The translations under genes were made by a program, and so were the position numbers. 64,000 bases of DNA from Modestobacter versicolor (GTDB lineage: Bacteria; Actinomycetota; Actinomycetes; Mycobacteriales; Geodermatophilaceae): the NCBI RefSeq assembly GCF_014195485.1, contig NZ_JACIBU010000001.1, positions 1,612,001-1,676,000 on the forward strand. Direction: 5' to 3'. The notes beneath the pieces were generated by a model. It saw nothing but the letters and a program-made list of their open reading frames with translations, had not been told where the DNA came from and made no database searches. Positions 47,130 to 56,672 of this stretch are shown here, piece by piece; position 1 is the stretch's first letter; every line of letters begins with the position of its first letter.

Positions 47130-47205
47130 CGTGTCACCGGTTCGGCTCCGCGGATCGCTCCGCTCCTCGCTCGTTCCTCGCTGCGGTGCTCACGATCCTG
47201 TCGCC

Positions 47206-47952
47206 TCACGTTCGGTCCACCAGCGGCAGCGAGCGCAGCCCGCGCTCCAGGTGCCACTGCAGCAGGGCGGCGACCAGGCCGCTGCCCTCCCGCCGGTTGA
47301 TGCCCTGGCTGGCCTCGGCCCGGGCCCAGTCGCCGGACAACAGCGCCTCCATCAGCTCCACGGTGACCGGGCTCGGCATCGCCGAGCCGGTGGGTCGGCA
47401 GGACGGGCAGACCGTGCCGCCGGCCGGCACCGAGAAGTGCCGGTGCGGGCCCTCCTCACCGCAGCGCGCGCAGTCGCCCAGCGCCGGCTCCCAGCCGGCG
47501 ACGGACATGGCCCGCAGCAGGAACGCGTCGAGCACCAGCGGCGCCGGCTTCCCGCCCTCGGCGAGCGTGCGCAGCGCCCCGACGACGAGCAGGAACATCC
47601 GCAGCGACGGCTCCTTCTCCTCCGCCGTCAGCCGGTCGGCGGTCTCCAGCACGGCGGTGCCGGCGGTGTAGGCGCGGTAGTCGCCGACGATCTCGTTGCC
47701 GTAGGACCGGATCGACTCGGCCTGGCTGACGATGTCGAGGTTGCGGCCGGTGTAGAGCTGCAAGTCGACGTGGCTGAACGGCTCGAGCCGGGCGCCGAAC
47801 TTGCTCTTGGTGCGCCGCACGCCCTTGGCCACCGCGCGCACCTTGCCGGTGCGCTTGGTCAGCACGGTGATGATCCGGTCGGCCTCACCCAGCTTCTGGG
47901 TGCGCAGCACGATGCCCTCGTCGCGGTAGAGGGACTGCGGGGTGCCGCTCAC
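47206..47952 (-). CDS. recO: DNA repair protein RecO
   Basis: The 248-residue protein has an N-terminal OB fold (YRDEGIVLRTQKLGEADRI) and a helical C-terminal domain with a zinc site of two Cys pairs (CARCGEEG and CPSCRP). It loads RecA with RecR on gaps. It is between era and uppS, as in most actinobacteria. Confidence 0.94.
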   Translation of the reverse strand: MSGTPQSLYRDEGIVLRTQKLGEADRIITVLTKRTGKVRAVAKGVRRTKSKFGARLEPFSHVDLQLYTGRNLDIVSQAESIRSYGNEIVGDYRAYTAGTAVLETADRLTAEEKEPSLRMFLLVVGALRTLAEGGKPAPLVLDAFLLRAMSVAGWEPALGDCARCGEEGPHRHFSVPAGGTVCPSCRPTGSAMPSPVTVELMEALLSGDWARAEASQGINRREGSGLVAALLQWHLERGLRSLPLVDRT

Positions 47953-47959
47953 GGCGCGC

Positions 47960-48877
47960 TCAGTAGCCCAGCCGGTTGAGCTTCTTCGGGTCGTCCTGCC
48001 ACTCCCCCAGCACCGTGACGTGCAGGGCCAGGTGCACCCGGCCGCCCAGCAGCGTCTCCAGCCCGACCCGGGCCTCGCTGCCGATGGCCTTGATCGTCGC
48101 GCCGCCCTTGCCCAGCAGCATCGGCTTCTGGCTGGCCCGCTCGACGTGCAGCAGGGCGTGCACCTCGGTGAAGACGGCCTCGGGGTCGCGCGGGTCGGGC
48201 TTGCGGTTGATCTCCTCGACCGTGACGGCGAGGGAGTGCGGCACCTCCTGGCGGACCTTCTCCAGCGCGGCCTCGCGGACCAGCTCGGCGATCTGCCGCT
48301 CGACGTCCTCGTCGGTGGTCTGCTCTTCGGGGTACATCGGCGGCCCCTCGGGCAGCAGCCCGATCAGCAGGTCCTCCAGCAGGCCGACCTGGTCGCCGGA
48401 CACGGCGCTCACCGGCACGATCTCCCGGGCCTCGACCAGCTGGCTCGCCGCGACCAGCTGCTCGGTGATCGCCTTCTTGCTGGCCGTGTCGGTCTTGGTG
48501 ACCACCACGACGATCGGGGTGGAGATCTCCTTCAGCTGCCGGGCGATGAACGCGTCACCGGCGCCGACCGGCTGGTCGGCCGGGATGCAGAAGACGATGA
48601 CGTCGACCTCGGAGAGGTTGTCCCGGACGACGTCGTTGAGCCGCTGGCCGAGCAGGCTCTTGGGCTTGTGCAGCCCGGGGGTGTCGACGAGCACGAGCTG
48701 GCCGGCCGGCCGGTGCACCACCCCGCGGATGGCGTGCCGGGTGGTCTGCGGACGGTTGCTGACGATGCCGACCTTCTCGCCGACCATCGCGTTGGTCAGC
48801 GTGGTCTTGCCGGCGTTGGGACGCCCGACCAGGGCAGCGAAGCCACTGCGGTACGGCGGCTGATCGGGGGTGGTCAC
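47960..48877 (-). CDS. era: GTPase Era
   Basis: The 305-residue protein has the G1 motif GRPNAGKT at 18-25, G3 DTPGLH, G4 TKTD and a C-terminal KH domain (KPMLLGKGGATIKAIGSEAR). Era binds 16S rRNA and helps 30S maturation. GTG at 48877 is used because the upstream continuation is not conserved. It is first of the era-recO-uppS-ABM operon. Confidence 0.96.
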   Translation of the reverse strand: MTTPDQPPYRSGFAALVGRPNAGKTTLTNAMVGEKVGIVSNRPQTTRHAIRGVVHRPAGQLVLVDTPGLHKPKSLLGQRLNDVVRDNLSEVDVIVFCIPADQPVGAGDAFIARQLKEISTPIVVVVTKTDTASKKAITEQLVAASQLVEAREIVPVSAVSGDQVGLLEDLLIGLLPEGPPMYPEEQTTDEDVERQIAELVREAALEKVRQEVPHSLAVTVEEINRKPDPRDPEAVFTEVHALLHVERASQKPMLLGKGGATIKAIGSEARVGLETLLGGRVHLALHVTVLGEWQDDPKKLNRLGY

Positions 48878-48951
48878 GCCGTCCAGTCTCCCACCCGGCA
48901 CCGACAGCACCGTCGGACCGGCCCGCGGCACCCGCCTGGGAGCATGGCCGC

Positions 48952-49551
48952 ATGCCTCCCCGGTCCCGACGCGAGAACGGTGAGCCGCTGGTCGTCCGGG
49001 CGGCGGTCGACCGCGAGCGGCACGTCACCCAGGTCACCAGCTACGGCTACTTCGCCCGCCGCGGCCCCAAGCGGTACGTCACCGTCACCCCGCGCCCGCT
49101 CCGCTACTGGCAGTACGACCCGGCCCGGCCGTGGGTGTTCGTGGCCACCGCGCTCGCCGTCGCCGCCTGGCTGGCCTTCCTCGGCTGGCGCGACGGCAGT
49201 GCCGCCGTCGCCGGTGAGGCGCCGCTCGCCATCGGGCTCGCCCTGGTCGTCGTCATCGGGGCCACCGCCCGGTTCACCATCAGCGACCACGCCGTCTCCA
49301 GCGACATCGCCGGGCTGCGGCAGACGTCGTCGTTCCGGGTGGTCCCGCTGGTGCTGATCAGCGAGGTCGTCCCGGGCCGACCGCCGGCCGGCTGGCCGAA
49401 GGCCCGCAACCGGGGCGGGTGGTGGCCCGGCCGCCGGCGGATCAGCGTCCGCCACCTCGACCTCGACGGCGTCACCGAGAAGGCGTTCACCGTCTGGGTC
49501 CGCGACCCGGCCGCGGTCGCCGACGCCCTCGGCCGGCCGTTGCGCGACTAG
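48952..49551 (+). CDS. Membrane protein with PH-like C-terminus, unknown
   Basis: The 199-residue protein has a polar N-terminus, two transmembrane helices at about 62-78 and 90-108, then a beta-rich domain (FTISDHAVSSDIAGLRQTSS) like bacterial PH/YdbS-type domains. It is divergent from era, with a 74-base gap. Function is unknown. Confidence 0.7.
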   Translation: MPPRSRRENGEPLVVRAAVDRERHVTQVTSYGYFARRGPKRYVTVTPRPLRYWQYDPARPWVFVATALAVAAWLAFLGWRDGSAAVAGEAPLAIGLALVVVIGATARFTISDHAVSSDIAGLRQTSSFRVVPLVLISEVVPGRPPAGWPKARNRGGWWPGRRRISVRHLDLDGVTEKAFTVWVRDPAAVADALGRPLRD

Positions 49552-49612
49552 TGCGTGTCATCCACGTCGTGCAGGTTGGCTGGCCGAGGCCGAGCGGTTA
49601 GTCGCTCTGAGG

Positions 49613-50377
49613 CTACCGATGGCGACTCAGCTGCCACAGTGTTCGCCCCACATAGCCAGCGTATCCAGAATTGATGTAGTTGTAGTGCGCGCTGCGACCA
49701 TTAGCCAGACCCGGCAGGTCGAACGGGTCATAGTTGCAAATCGGGTCGTTGTCGAGGCACGCGTCGACGGACCGGGGCGTTACGCGAGCCGTGAGGGGAT
49801 ACTGGGTCAGACCGAATGAGGGCCGCACCCCCCAGAGGATCCGCTCAAAAGTTCCGTAGTCCTGTGAGCGTCCCGGCATGAAACTCGGGTTGCCCATCTG
49901 TCCGACGTAGATAAAGTCTTGCCACTCGCGCGGCACTTGGTTGACGGCGCGAGCGACCACATCCGCTCCTTGGCTGTAGCCGAGCAGGATGATCGGAGGG
50001 ATGCACCCGCCGGGCGCGAAGACGGCGCCCAACCGGCCAATCAGCGCTTTGACCCCTTGCTGCTCTGAGTCCTCGAGCGCACTCCAGTTGCGAGAGACCC
50101 TAACGTAACGAGTCCAGGGCACGGCCGGGTAATCGATGTTCTCGACGCGTACCTGCCTCGAGCTTCCTGCGCGGGCCGCTTCTGTGACGATCGTCGAGGC
50201 TGCATAGGACACCTCATATGACCGGAGCGAGTTGCCGGCCTGGCCCGAACCGCCGACGGTGTAGACAATAGCCTCATAGTTGCAGCCCGCCATCGCTGGT
50301 GGTGCCACTGCCAATCCCAAGCCCGTCATCAGTAGTGCAGCCCCACAAACCGCTTTGAGTCGAGCTTGCACTCTCAT
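49613..50377 (-). CDS. Secreted cutinase-family esterase
   Basis: The 254-residue protein has a signal peptide with cleavage likely after Ala30 (PPAMA/GC). The mature part has the cutinase pattern: GYSQG with nucleophile Ser135, Asp in DNDPICNYDP and His near SAHYNYINSGY. It should hydrolyse esters or lipids outside the cell, like mycobacterial cutinase-like proteins. It is markedly less GC-rich than its neighbours and sits inside an otherwise conserved gene run, so it was probably acquired separately. Confidence 0.85.
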   Translation of the reverse strand: MRVQARLKAVCGAALLMTGLGLAVAPPAMAGCNYEAIVYTVGGSGQAGNSLRSYEVSYAASTIVTEAARAGSSRQVRVENIDYPAVPWTRYVRVSRNWSALEDSEQQGVKALIGRLGAVFAPGGCIPPIILLGYSQGADVVARAVNQVPREWQDFIYVGQMGNPSFMPGRSQDYGTFERILWGVRPSFGLTQYPLTARVTPRSVDACLDNDPICNYDPFDLPGLANGRSAHYNYINSGYAGYVGRTLWQLSRHR

Positions 50378-50587
50378 TCGGACTCGCTATTCTTCACCGG
50401 TCGACAAGCGCTCAGCAGGCCAGGGCGAGAGTAAGGGTTCAGGGCTTGCCGTGGAAGGCGCTGCGCCACGGACGACATCTCGACTTCGGATCCAGACTGA
50501 TCTTGATTTTCCGAATGCTCGCTCATCACGGTTCCGCGACGAGCGCCGATCTGGTTCTCTGCGGCGAATCAGGTCCCGCCACTCTCG

Positions 50588-51247
50588 TCAGTCCTCGAGC
50601 AGGCCGGGCGCCAGCAGCCGGGCGCGGGTGGCCCGGCGGACGGCGTCCAACCGCGACGTCGACCCGAGCTTGGTGTTGATGTTGCTCAGGTGCCGCTTCA
50701 CGGTGCCCTCGCTGATCCGCAGCTCCTGGGCGATCAGCGAGTTGCTGTACGCCCGGGAGACCAGCGCGAGCACCTCCAGCTCCCGGTCGGACAGCACCGG
50801 GGCACCGGTGGCGGCCAGGCCGGCCAGCCCGCCCCGGGAGACCGACAGGGTGACCATGTCCTGCTCGCGCTCGGTGGTCGCCCGGATCGCGGCGACCAGC
50901 TCGTGGTGCCCGATGGTCTTGATCAGGTAGGCCGACGCCCCGCGGAGCAGCAGCTGCCGGGCCAGCGTGGTGTTCTCGTGCATGGTCAGCACCACGATCC
51001 GGGTGGTCGGCGACGCGCTGCGCACCTCGACCAGCGAGGTGAGCACCGACTGCCCGGGCATCTCGACGTCGAGCAGGACGACGTCGGGGCGGTGCTGGCG
51101 GGCCAGCCGCACGGCGTCCTCGCCGTTCGACCCCTCGGCGACGACCTCGATGCCCTCGTGCACGGCGAGCAGGGCTCCGAGGCTCTCCCGGAACAACCGG
51201 TGGTCGTCGACGAGGACGACCCGCAGGGGCTGCCGCGGCCCGGTCAT
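50588..51247 (-). CDS. LuxR/NarL-family response regulator
   Basis: The 219-residue protein has a receiver domain with phosphoacceptor Asp60 (VVLLDVEMPG), Lys in AYLIKTIGH and a C-terminal LuxR helix-turn-helix (LSDRELEVLALVSRAYSNSL through TVKRHLSNINTKL). Its start overlaps the stop of the histidine kinase gene by four bases, so the pair is coupled. The targets are unknown; the adjoining UbiA gene is one candidate. Confidence 0.92.
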   Translation of the reverse strand: MTGPRQPLRVVLVDDHRLFRESLGALLAVHEGIEVVAEGSNGEDAVRLARQHRPDVVLLDVEMPGQSVLTSLVEVRSASPTTRIVVLTMHENTTLARQLLLRGASAYLIKTIGHHELVAAIRATTEREQDMVTLSVSRGGLAGLAATGAPVLSDRELEVLALVSRAYSNSLIAQELRISEGTVKRHLSNINTKLGSTSRLDAVRRATRARLLAPGLLED

Positions 51248-52278
51248 GCGCCGGCCGAGGGCAGCGGGACGGTGAGCTCGAGCCGGACGCCGCCGGGCCC
51301 GGCCTGCAGCGCGACGCTGCCGCCCAGGCCCTCGGCGCGCTCGCGCAGGGAGGCCAGCCCGACGGTCCGGGTGGTGTCGACGACGGTCGGGTCGAAGCCG
51401 GAGCCGTCGTCGGCGACCGTGGCCTGCAGGTGCCCGCCGCCGACGACGACGGCGACGTCCAACCTGGTGGCGCCGGCGCCGTGGACCAGGGAGTTGCGGA
51501 CGGCCTCGCGCACGATCAGGTAGCTCTCCTCCTTGACGTGGGCGGGCAGCGGTTGGTCTGCCTCGCCCTCCTCGACCAGCGTGACCTCCAGCCCCACCGG
51601 GGCGGTGAAGTCCAGGTACTCCTGCAGGGCCCGGCCCAGGCTGCGCTGGCCGACCACGTCGCGCAGCCGGGTGGCCATCCCGCGTACGTCGTTGAGCGTG
51701 TCCAGCAGGACTTGCCGGGTCGTCTGCAGCCGGGCGACGTCGGGGGTCTGGCCGGTGGCCAGCAGGTGCAGCGCCAGGTCGACGCCCTGGATGGCGGCAC
51801 CGATGCCGTGGCTGGTGTGGTCGTGCAGGTCGCGGGCCACCCGGCGGCGCTCGTCCCGGTTGGCGTCGCTGATCCGGGACAGCAGGACGTCGACGTAGGA
51901 GACCGCGGCCGGGACGACGAGCTCGTCGATGACCTCGTGCAGCACCAGCGCCACCCGTTCGGCGGGCAGCTCCGGGTGGTGCTGGACCAGCGGCGGCAGC
52001 GACTGCCGGAACAGCACCCCGGCGGCCCGCAGCGACTCCTCCGGGTGGATCCCGGTGCGCGCCCGGACGGCGCCCACGTCGACCCCGGGAGAAGGTGCCT
52101 CGGGCGGGGGCAGCCCGCGCAGCCGGGCGTGCACCACCTGCAGGACGGCGGCGGCGCGGCCGCGCATCTGCTCGATCCGGGCCTGGTCGGCCGACAGCCG
52201 CGGGGCGACGACGGTCACCTCGGCGACGAAGTCCGCGACGACGGCAGCGTCGACCTCCGCATCCCCCGGTGCGGGCAT
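51244..52278 (-). CDS. Cytoplasmic sensor histidine kinase (HisKA_3 type)
   Basis: The 344-residue kinase has phosphoacceptor His152 in RRVARDLHDHTSHGIG and a HATPase_c domain with the N box VREAVRNSLVHGAGA and ATP-binding DDGSGFD. The first 140 residues are helical with no membrane span, so the signal is read in the cytoplasm or through a partner. The ATG at 52278 shares one base with the UbiA stop. It forms a two-component pair with the following LuxR-type regulator. Confidence 0.9.
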   Translation of the reverse strand: MPAPGDAEVDAAVVADFVAEVTVVAPRLSADQARIEQMRGRAAAVLQVVHARLRGLPPPEAPSPGVDVGAVRARTGIHPEESLRAAGVLFRQSLPPLVQHHPELPAERVALVLHEVIDELVVPAAVSYVDVLLSRISDANRDERRRVARDLHDHTSHGIGAAIQGVDLALHLLATGQTPDVARLQTTRQVLLDTLNDVRGMATRLRDVVGQRSLGRALQEYLDFTAPVGLEVTLVEEGEADQPLPAHVKEESYLIVREAVRNSLVHGAGATRLDVAVVVGGGHLQATVADDGSGFDPTVVDTTRTVGLASLRERAEGLGGSVALQAGPGGVRLELTVPLPSAGA

Positions 52279-53162
52279 CAGACCAGCACGCTCAGCAGCA
52301 GCGCCGGGTTGACCGCGTACTGGGTGACCATGAACGCACGATAGGGCCGCCGCACCAGCGCCCGGGGCAGGTCCTCCCGGGTGCGCAGCGCCAGCACGGC
52401 CACCACCACCGCGCCGAGGCAGAGGACCAGGGCCGGCAGCAGCACCTCGGGCCACGTGCCGGCGACCACGACGGTGGTCGTGCCCAGCGCCAGGCAGCCG
52501 GCGGCGATCACCCGGGTGGCGGCCCGGTGGCCGGCGACCACCGGCAGGGTGCGGCGCCCCGCGGCCTCGTCGCCGGACCGGTCACCGAGGTCCTTGGCGG
52601 CACCGGCCACCGCCATCCAGAGGGCGAGCAGGACGAACACCGCGACGTAGGGCCCGTCGGGCAGGCCGCCGGCCGCTGCCGCGCCGGCCAGGTAGGTGAG
52701 CAACCCGCCCCCGGCCGAGGCCACCGCGGTGCCGGCCACCGAGTTCTTCAGCGGGTGCGGCCCGACGCTGTACGCCCAGCCGAGCACGCCCATCGCCACC
52801 GCACAGAGGACCAGCGCGAGCGTGCCGGTCAGCGCCGTCAGCAGCAGGCTCGCCGCGGCCAGCGCCCAGGCGACCCGCACCGCCCCGTGGGCGCCGATCA
52901 GCCCGCGGGCCAGCGGGCGGTCGGAGCCGTTGGCCCGGTCGGCGGTCAGGTCCGAGACGCCGTTGACGAGGTAGATGCTCATGGTGAGCAGCAGCCAGCC
53001 GAGCGAGCCCAGGACGACGGCGGGGCCGAACGCGCCGCCGCCGGCCAGCACGACCAGGGCACCGACCCAGTACCGGACGGCGAAGATCGCCTGGACCACC
53101 GGGCGCGTCTCCGCCCAGAGCAGCGCCGTCACCGGGAGCGGCGTGCGCTGGACGACGGACAC
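52278..53162 (-). CDS. UbiA-family prenyltransferase
   Basis: The 294-residue integral membrane protein has about eight hydrophobic helices and both Asp-rich motifs: SDLTADRANGSDRPLARG near residue 68 and AAKDLGDRSGDEAAG near residue 190. Mg2+-diphosphate binding at these sites allows transfer of a prenyl chain to an aromatic or lipid acceptor. The acceptor is unknown; candidates are quinones, haem or sugar phosphates. It is first in an operon with a histidine kinase and response regulator. Confidence 0.88.
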   Translation of the reverse strand: MSVVQRTPLPVTALLWAETRPVVQAIFAVRYWVGALVVLAGGGAFGPAVVLGSLGWLLLTMSIYLVNGVSDLTADRANGSDRPLARGLIGAHGAVRVAWALAAASLLLTALTGTLALVLCAVAMGVLGWAYSVGPHPLKNSVAGTAVASAGGGLLTYLAGAAAAGGLPDGPYVAVFVLLALWMAVAGAAKDLGDRSGDEAAGRRTLPVVAGHRAATRVIAAGCLALGTTTVVVAGTWPEVLLPALVLCLGAVVVAVLALRTREDLPRALVRRPYRAFMVTQYAVNPALLLSVLV

Positions 53163-53203
53163 GATGGTCAGCCTCGCTCACGACCGTGCCCGTCAGCGCC
53201 CCA

Positions 53204-53232
53204 CGAAGGGTGTAGCTCGACTACACCCTTCG
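53204..53232. promoter_or_regulatory. Perfect 12-bp inverted repeat between corC-side and UbiA operons
   Basis: CGAAGGGTGTAG at 53204-53215 pairs exactly with 53221-53232 around a five-base loop. It lies 14 bases past the stop of the cytidine deaminase-like gene and 42 bases before the UbiA start, both on the minus strand. It could terminate the upstream operon or be an operator for the UbiA-kinase-regulator operon. No T-tract follows. Confidence 0.6.
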
Positions 53233-53245
53233 ACACATGGCGGCG

Positions 53246-53584
53246 CTAAACCCGGCTGCGGACGACGCCGTCCGGCCCGGCGAGCAGGACCGGGGCCGTC
53301 GCGGTGAGGTCGTGGACGGCCGCCAGCCCCGCCTGCTCCACCGACTCCGCGGCGCTCACCACGGCGGCCGCCTCGAGCCCCTCGACACCGCTGGAGACCG
53401 CGGCGGCGACCGCGGCCTGCAACGCGGAGAGCTGCAGCGAGGGCAGCGAGACCGTCGCGGCCAGGTAGGTGCGCCCGTCGGTGTCGCGCACGGCCGCGCC
53501 CTCAGCAGCCCCGGTGCGGCCGCGCGCCGACCGGGCCAGGGTGATCAGCTTGGCGTCCTCGGGGTCCAGTTCTGCGGAGCTCAC
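53246..53584 (-). CDS. Cytidine deaminase-like protein lacking zinc ligands
   Basis: The 112-residue protein has the small-residue-rich helix and strand pattern of actinobacterial Cdd-like proteins found beside corC and era. However, the zinc and catalytic motifs of true deaminases (a His-Ala-Glu and a Pro-Cys-x-x-Cys) are absent, and the protein contains no Cys. It is therefore probably not an active deaminase. It follows corC by six bases in the same operon. Confidence 0.65.
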   Translation of the reverse strand: MSSAELDPEDAKLITLARSARGRTGAAEGAAVRDTDGRTYLAATVSLPSLQLSALQAAVAAAVSSGVEGLEAAAVVSAAESVEQAGLAAVHDLTATAPVLLAGPDGVVRSRV

Positions 53585-53590
53585 GAGGTG

Positions 53591-54934
53591 TCAGCCTTCC
53601 ACGGCGGCGGGCTCGGGCTCCCGGGCGGTCTCGTCGGCGGTCTCGTCGTCCTGACCCGGCTCGGGCACCCGGCAGACCAGGATGGTGTCGATCTGGTTGC
53701 GCCGGCCGCCGGTGCTCTCGGCGACCAGCCGCAACCCGCCCACCTCGGCCTCGGAGCCCTCGATCGGCACCACGCCCAGCTCGCGGGCGAGCAGGCCGCC
53801 GACGGTCTCGACGCCGTCGTCATCGGGCAGCTCGACCTTGAACAGGTCGGCGAGGTCCTCGACCGGCAGCCGGGCGGTGATCCGCACCGAGCCGTCCTCG
53901 AGCTCCTCGACCGGCGGGCGCTGCACGGTGTCGTGCTCGTCGTCGATCTCGCCGACGATCTCCTCGAGGATGTCCTCGATGGTGACCAGGCCGGCGAAGC
54001 CGCCGTACTCGTCGACCACGACGGCCATGTGCGTGCGGGAGGCCTGCATGTCCCGGAGCAGCTCGTCGACCGGCTTGGACTCCGGGACGAAGGTGGCCGG
54101 GCGCAGCAGGTCCTCGACCCGCGGCTCGCTGGCACGGGAGTCGGAGGAGCCCTGGGAACGGCGGACGAGGTCCTTCATGAAGACCACGCCGATGATGTCG
54201 TCGACGTTGTCGCCGATCACCGGCAGCCGGCTGAAGCCGCTGCGCAGGCAGAGGGCCAGCGCCTGGCGGAGCGTCTTGCCGCGCTCGATCCACACCACGT
54301 CGGGGCGGGGCACCATCACCTCGCGGGCGATGGTGTCGCCGAGCTCGAAGACGCCGTGGATCATGTTCCGCTCGCCGGCCTCCACGACGCCGCGCTCCTC
54401 GGCCATGTCGACCAGCTCGCGCAGCTCGACCTCGCTGCTGAACGGGCCGTCGCGGTAACCGCGGCCGGGGGTGATGGCGTTGCCGAGGAGGATCAGCAGC
54501 GTGGCGATCGGGCCGAGCACCCGGCCCAGCAGCCGGATCAGCGGCGCGGCCGACAGCGCGATCGGGTAGGCGTGCTGCCGGCCCAGGGTGCGCGGGCCGA
54601 CCCCGATGAGCACGTAGCTGACCACCGTCATGACCACGATCGCGGTGACCACGCCCACGGTGAGGCCGTCGAACTGGACGTAGAAGATCAGCGCCACCAT
54701 CACGGTGGCCGCCGTCTCGCAGACGATCCGCAGCAGCAGGAGCAGCGCGACGTGCCGGGAGCGCTCCTCCATCACCTGGACCAGTGCGGAGGCGCGCTTC
54801 ACCCCGTCGCGGCGCAGCTCGTCGACCCGCGCCTTGCTCAGCCGCTGCAGCGCGGCGTCGAGCGCGGCGAAGACACCCGCGACCAGCACCAGGACGACGG
54901 CGATCACCAGCAGGACGATCGCTGTCGCGCTCAT
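53591..54934 (-). CDS. CorC/HlyC-family CNNM-CBS transporter-like protein
   Basis: The 447-residue protein has an N-terminal DUF21 (CNNM) membrane domain with four hydrophobic segments, a pair of CBS domains ([16 protein letters not shown], then [20 protein letters not shown]) and a CorC_HlyC domain at the C-terminus. Relatives handle Mg2+ or Co2+ efflux. The ATG at 54934 overlaps the ybeY stop by four bases; a longer frame covers ybeY in another frame and is rejected. Confidence 0.92.
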   Translation of the reverse strand: MSATAIVLLVIAVVLVLVAGVFAALDAALQRLSKARVDELRRDGVKRASALVQVMEERSRHVALLLLLRIVCETAATVMVALIFYVQFDGLTVGVVTAIVVMTVVSYVLIGVGPRTLGRQHAYPIALSAAPLIRLLGRVLGPIATLLILLGNAITPGRGYRDGPFSSEVELRELVDMAEERGVVEAGERNMIHGVFELGDTIAREVMVPRPDVVWIERGKTLRQALALCLRSGFSRLPVIGDNVDDIIGVVFMKDLVRRSQGSSDSRASEPRVEDLLRPATFVPESKPVDELLRDMQASRTHMAVVVDEYGGFAGLVTIEDILEEIVGEIDDEHDTVQRPPVEELEDGSVRITARLPVEDLADLFKVELPDDDGVETVGGLLARELGVVPIEGSEAEVGGLRLVAESTGGRRNQIDTILVCRVPEPGQDDETADETAREPEPAAVEG

Positions 54935-55428
54935 CGCTGTTCCGGCTCCGTCGGTTCGCCGGTGACCCGCTCCCGGGGCACGGCGCGCCAGCCCTCGAGG
55001 AGCTTGGACTGCAGGCCGAACATCTCCTTCTCCTCGTCGGGCTCCATGTGGTCGTAGCCCAGCAGGTGCAGCACGCCGTGGGTGGCGAGCAGGAGCAGCT
55101 CGTCGGCCATCGAGTGGCCGGCCGCGCGGGCCTGGCGGACGGCCACGGCCGGGCACAGCACGACGTCACCGAGCAGCGCCGGACCGGGGTCCGGGTCGTC
55201 GGGGCGGGCGGTGTCCAGCTCGTCCATCGGGAAGGCCAGCACGTCGGTCGGGCCCTTCTCGCCCATCCACCGCTCGTGCAGGGTGGCCATGTAGTCGACG
55301 TCGACGCACAGCACCGACAGCTCGGCCAGCGGGCTGACCTCCATGGAGTCGAGCACGTAGCGGCAGACGCCGGCCAGCGCCTGCCCGTCGACGGCGATCT
55401 CGGACTCGTTGGCGACCTCGACGGGCAC
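54931..55428 (-). CDS. ybeY: Endoribonuclease YbeY (rRNA maturation)
   Basis: The 165-residue metalloprotein has the UPF0054 zinc motif [11 protein letters not shown] with His117, His121 and His127, preceded by [11 protein letters not shown] and LLGDVVLCP. YbeY takes part in 16S rRNA 3' end processing and ribosome quality control. It lies five bases after phoH, the usual partner. Confidence 0.96.
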   Translation of the reverse strand: MPVEVANESEIAVDGQALAGVCRYVLDSMEVSPLAELSVLCVDVDYMATLHERWMGEKGPTDVLAFPMDELDTARPDDPDPGPALLGDVVLCPAVAVRQARAAGHSMADELLLLATHGVLHLLGYDHMEPDEEKEMFGLQSKLLEGWRAVPRERVTGEPTEPEQR

Positions 55429-55433
55429 GCCGA

Positions 55434-56561
55434 TCAGCTCCCCTGCTGGCGGGGGTTGCGGCTGGGCCGCGGGGCCCGGGCCGGGCCCGTGGTGGCGGGC
55501 TGCCGGCTGGCGTCCCAGCGCTCGTAGGCGTCGACGATGTCGCCGACGAGCCGGTGCCGGACGACGTCGGTGCTGGTCAGCGTGGAGAAGTGCACGTCGT
55601 CGATGCCCTCGAGGATCTCCCGCACGATGCGCAGCCCGCTCTGGGCCCCGCCGGGCAGGTCGACCTGGGTGACGTCGCCGGTGACGACCATCTTGGAGCC
55701 GAAGCCGAGCCGGGTGAGGAACATCTTCATCTGCTCGGCGGTGGTGTTCTGCGCCTCGTCCAGGATGACGAACGCGTCGTTGAGCGTGCGCCCGCGCATG
55801 TAGGCCAGCGGGGCGACCTCGATCGTGCCGGCGGCCATCAGCCGCGGGATCGACTCGGGGTCGACCATGTCGTGCAGCGCGTCGTACAGCGGCCGCAGGT
55901 AGGGGTCGATCTTGTCCGACAGCGAGCCGGGCAGGAAGCCCAGCCGCTCGCCGGCCTCGACCGCGGGGCGGGTGAGGATGATCCGGTTGACCTGCTTGGT
56001 CTGCAGCGCCTGCACGGCCTTGGCCATCGCCAGGTAGGTCTTGCCGGTACCGGCCGGGCCGATGCCGAAGATCACGCTGTGGGTGTCGATCGCGTCGACG
56101 TAGCGCTTCTGGTTCAGCGTCTTGGGCCGGATGGTGCGGCCGCGGCGGCTGATGATGTCGAGGCTGAGCACCTCTGCCGGCCGCTCGGAGCCACCGGCGC
56201 GGAGCATGCCGACGACGCGGCGCACCGAGTCCGGCCGCAGCGCCTGACCGGTGGCCAGCAGCGCGATCAGCTCGTCGAAGACCCGGACGGCGAAGGCGTT
56301 GTCGCCCGGCTGCCCGGTGATCGCGATCTCGTTGCCCCGCACGTGGACGTCGGCGCTCAGCTCCTCCTCGACCAGGCGGAGGAGCTCGTCCCCGGAGCCC
56401 AGCAGGGCGACCATGGAGACGGACTCGGGGACGGTGATGGAGGTGCGGACGGCGGCCGGTGCGGCCACACCGTCCGGGACGCCGGCTGCCGCGGCACGCG
56501 CGGACAGCTCACGGGAGGACGCGATGGTCTCCGGGACGGCGTCTGGTGAGGTGTCGGGCAA
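55434..56561 (-). CDS. PhoH-family ATPase
   Basis: The 375-residue protein has an N-terminal KH-like region and a RecA-like NTPase domain: Walker A GPAGTGKT at 168-175, [17 protein letters not shown], Walker [11 protein letters not shown] and [13 protein letters not shown]. PhoH-like proteins beside ybeY are thought to act in RNA metabolism. It begins the phoH-ybeY-corC-Cdd-like operon. Confidence 0.94.
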   Translation of the reverse strand: MPDTSPDAVPETIASSRELSARAAAAGVPDGVAAPAAVRTSITVPESVSMVALLGSGDELLRLVEEELSADVHVRGNEIAITGQPGDNAFAVRVFDELIALLATGQALRPDSVRRVVGMLRAGGSERPAEVLSLDIISRRGRTIRPKTLNQKRYVDAIDTHSVIFGIGPAGTGKTYLAMAKAVQALQTKQVNRIILTRPAVEAGERLGFLPGSLSDKIDPYLRPLYDALHDMVDPESIPRLMAAGTIEVAPLAYMRGRTLNDAFVILDEAQNTTAEQMKMFLTRLGFGSKMVVTGDVTQVDLPGGAQSGLRIVREILEGIDDVHFSTLTSTDVVRHRLVGDIVDAYERWDASRQPATTGPARAPRPSRNPRQQGS

Positions 56562-56672
56562 GAACGCTCGACCCTGCCTTCCTGCGACGGGGCTGTGACC
56601 TGGGCCAGTCTACCCGCGCCGCCGGGCCGGCGACCCGTCTCGACCCGATGGGGTCAGCGGCGACCGCCGAGG

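Noticed and set aside
49569-49612. tRNA-like GCCGAGCGGTTAG after the membrane protein gene
   Set aside because: It resembles the D-arm region of class II tRNAs, but no acceptor, anticodon or T arm can be built around it.
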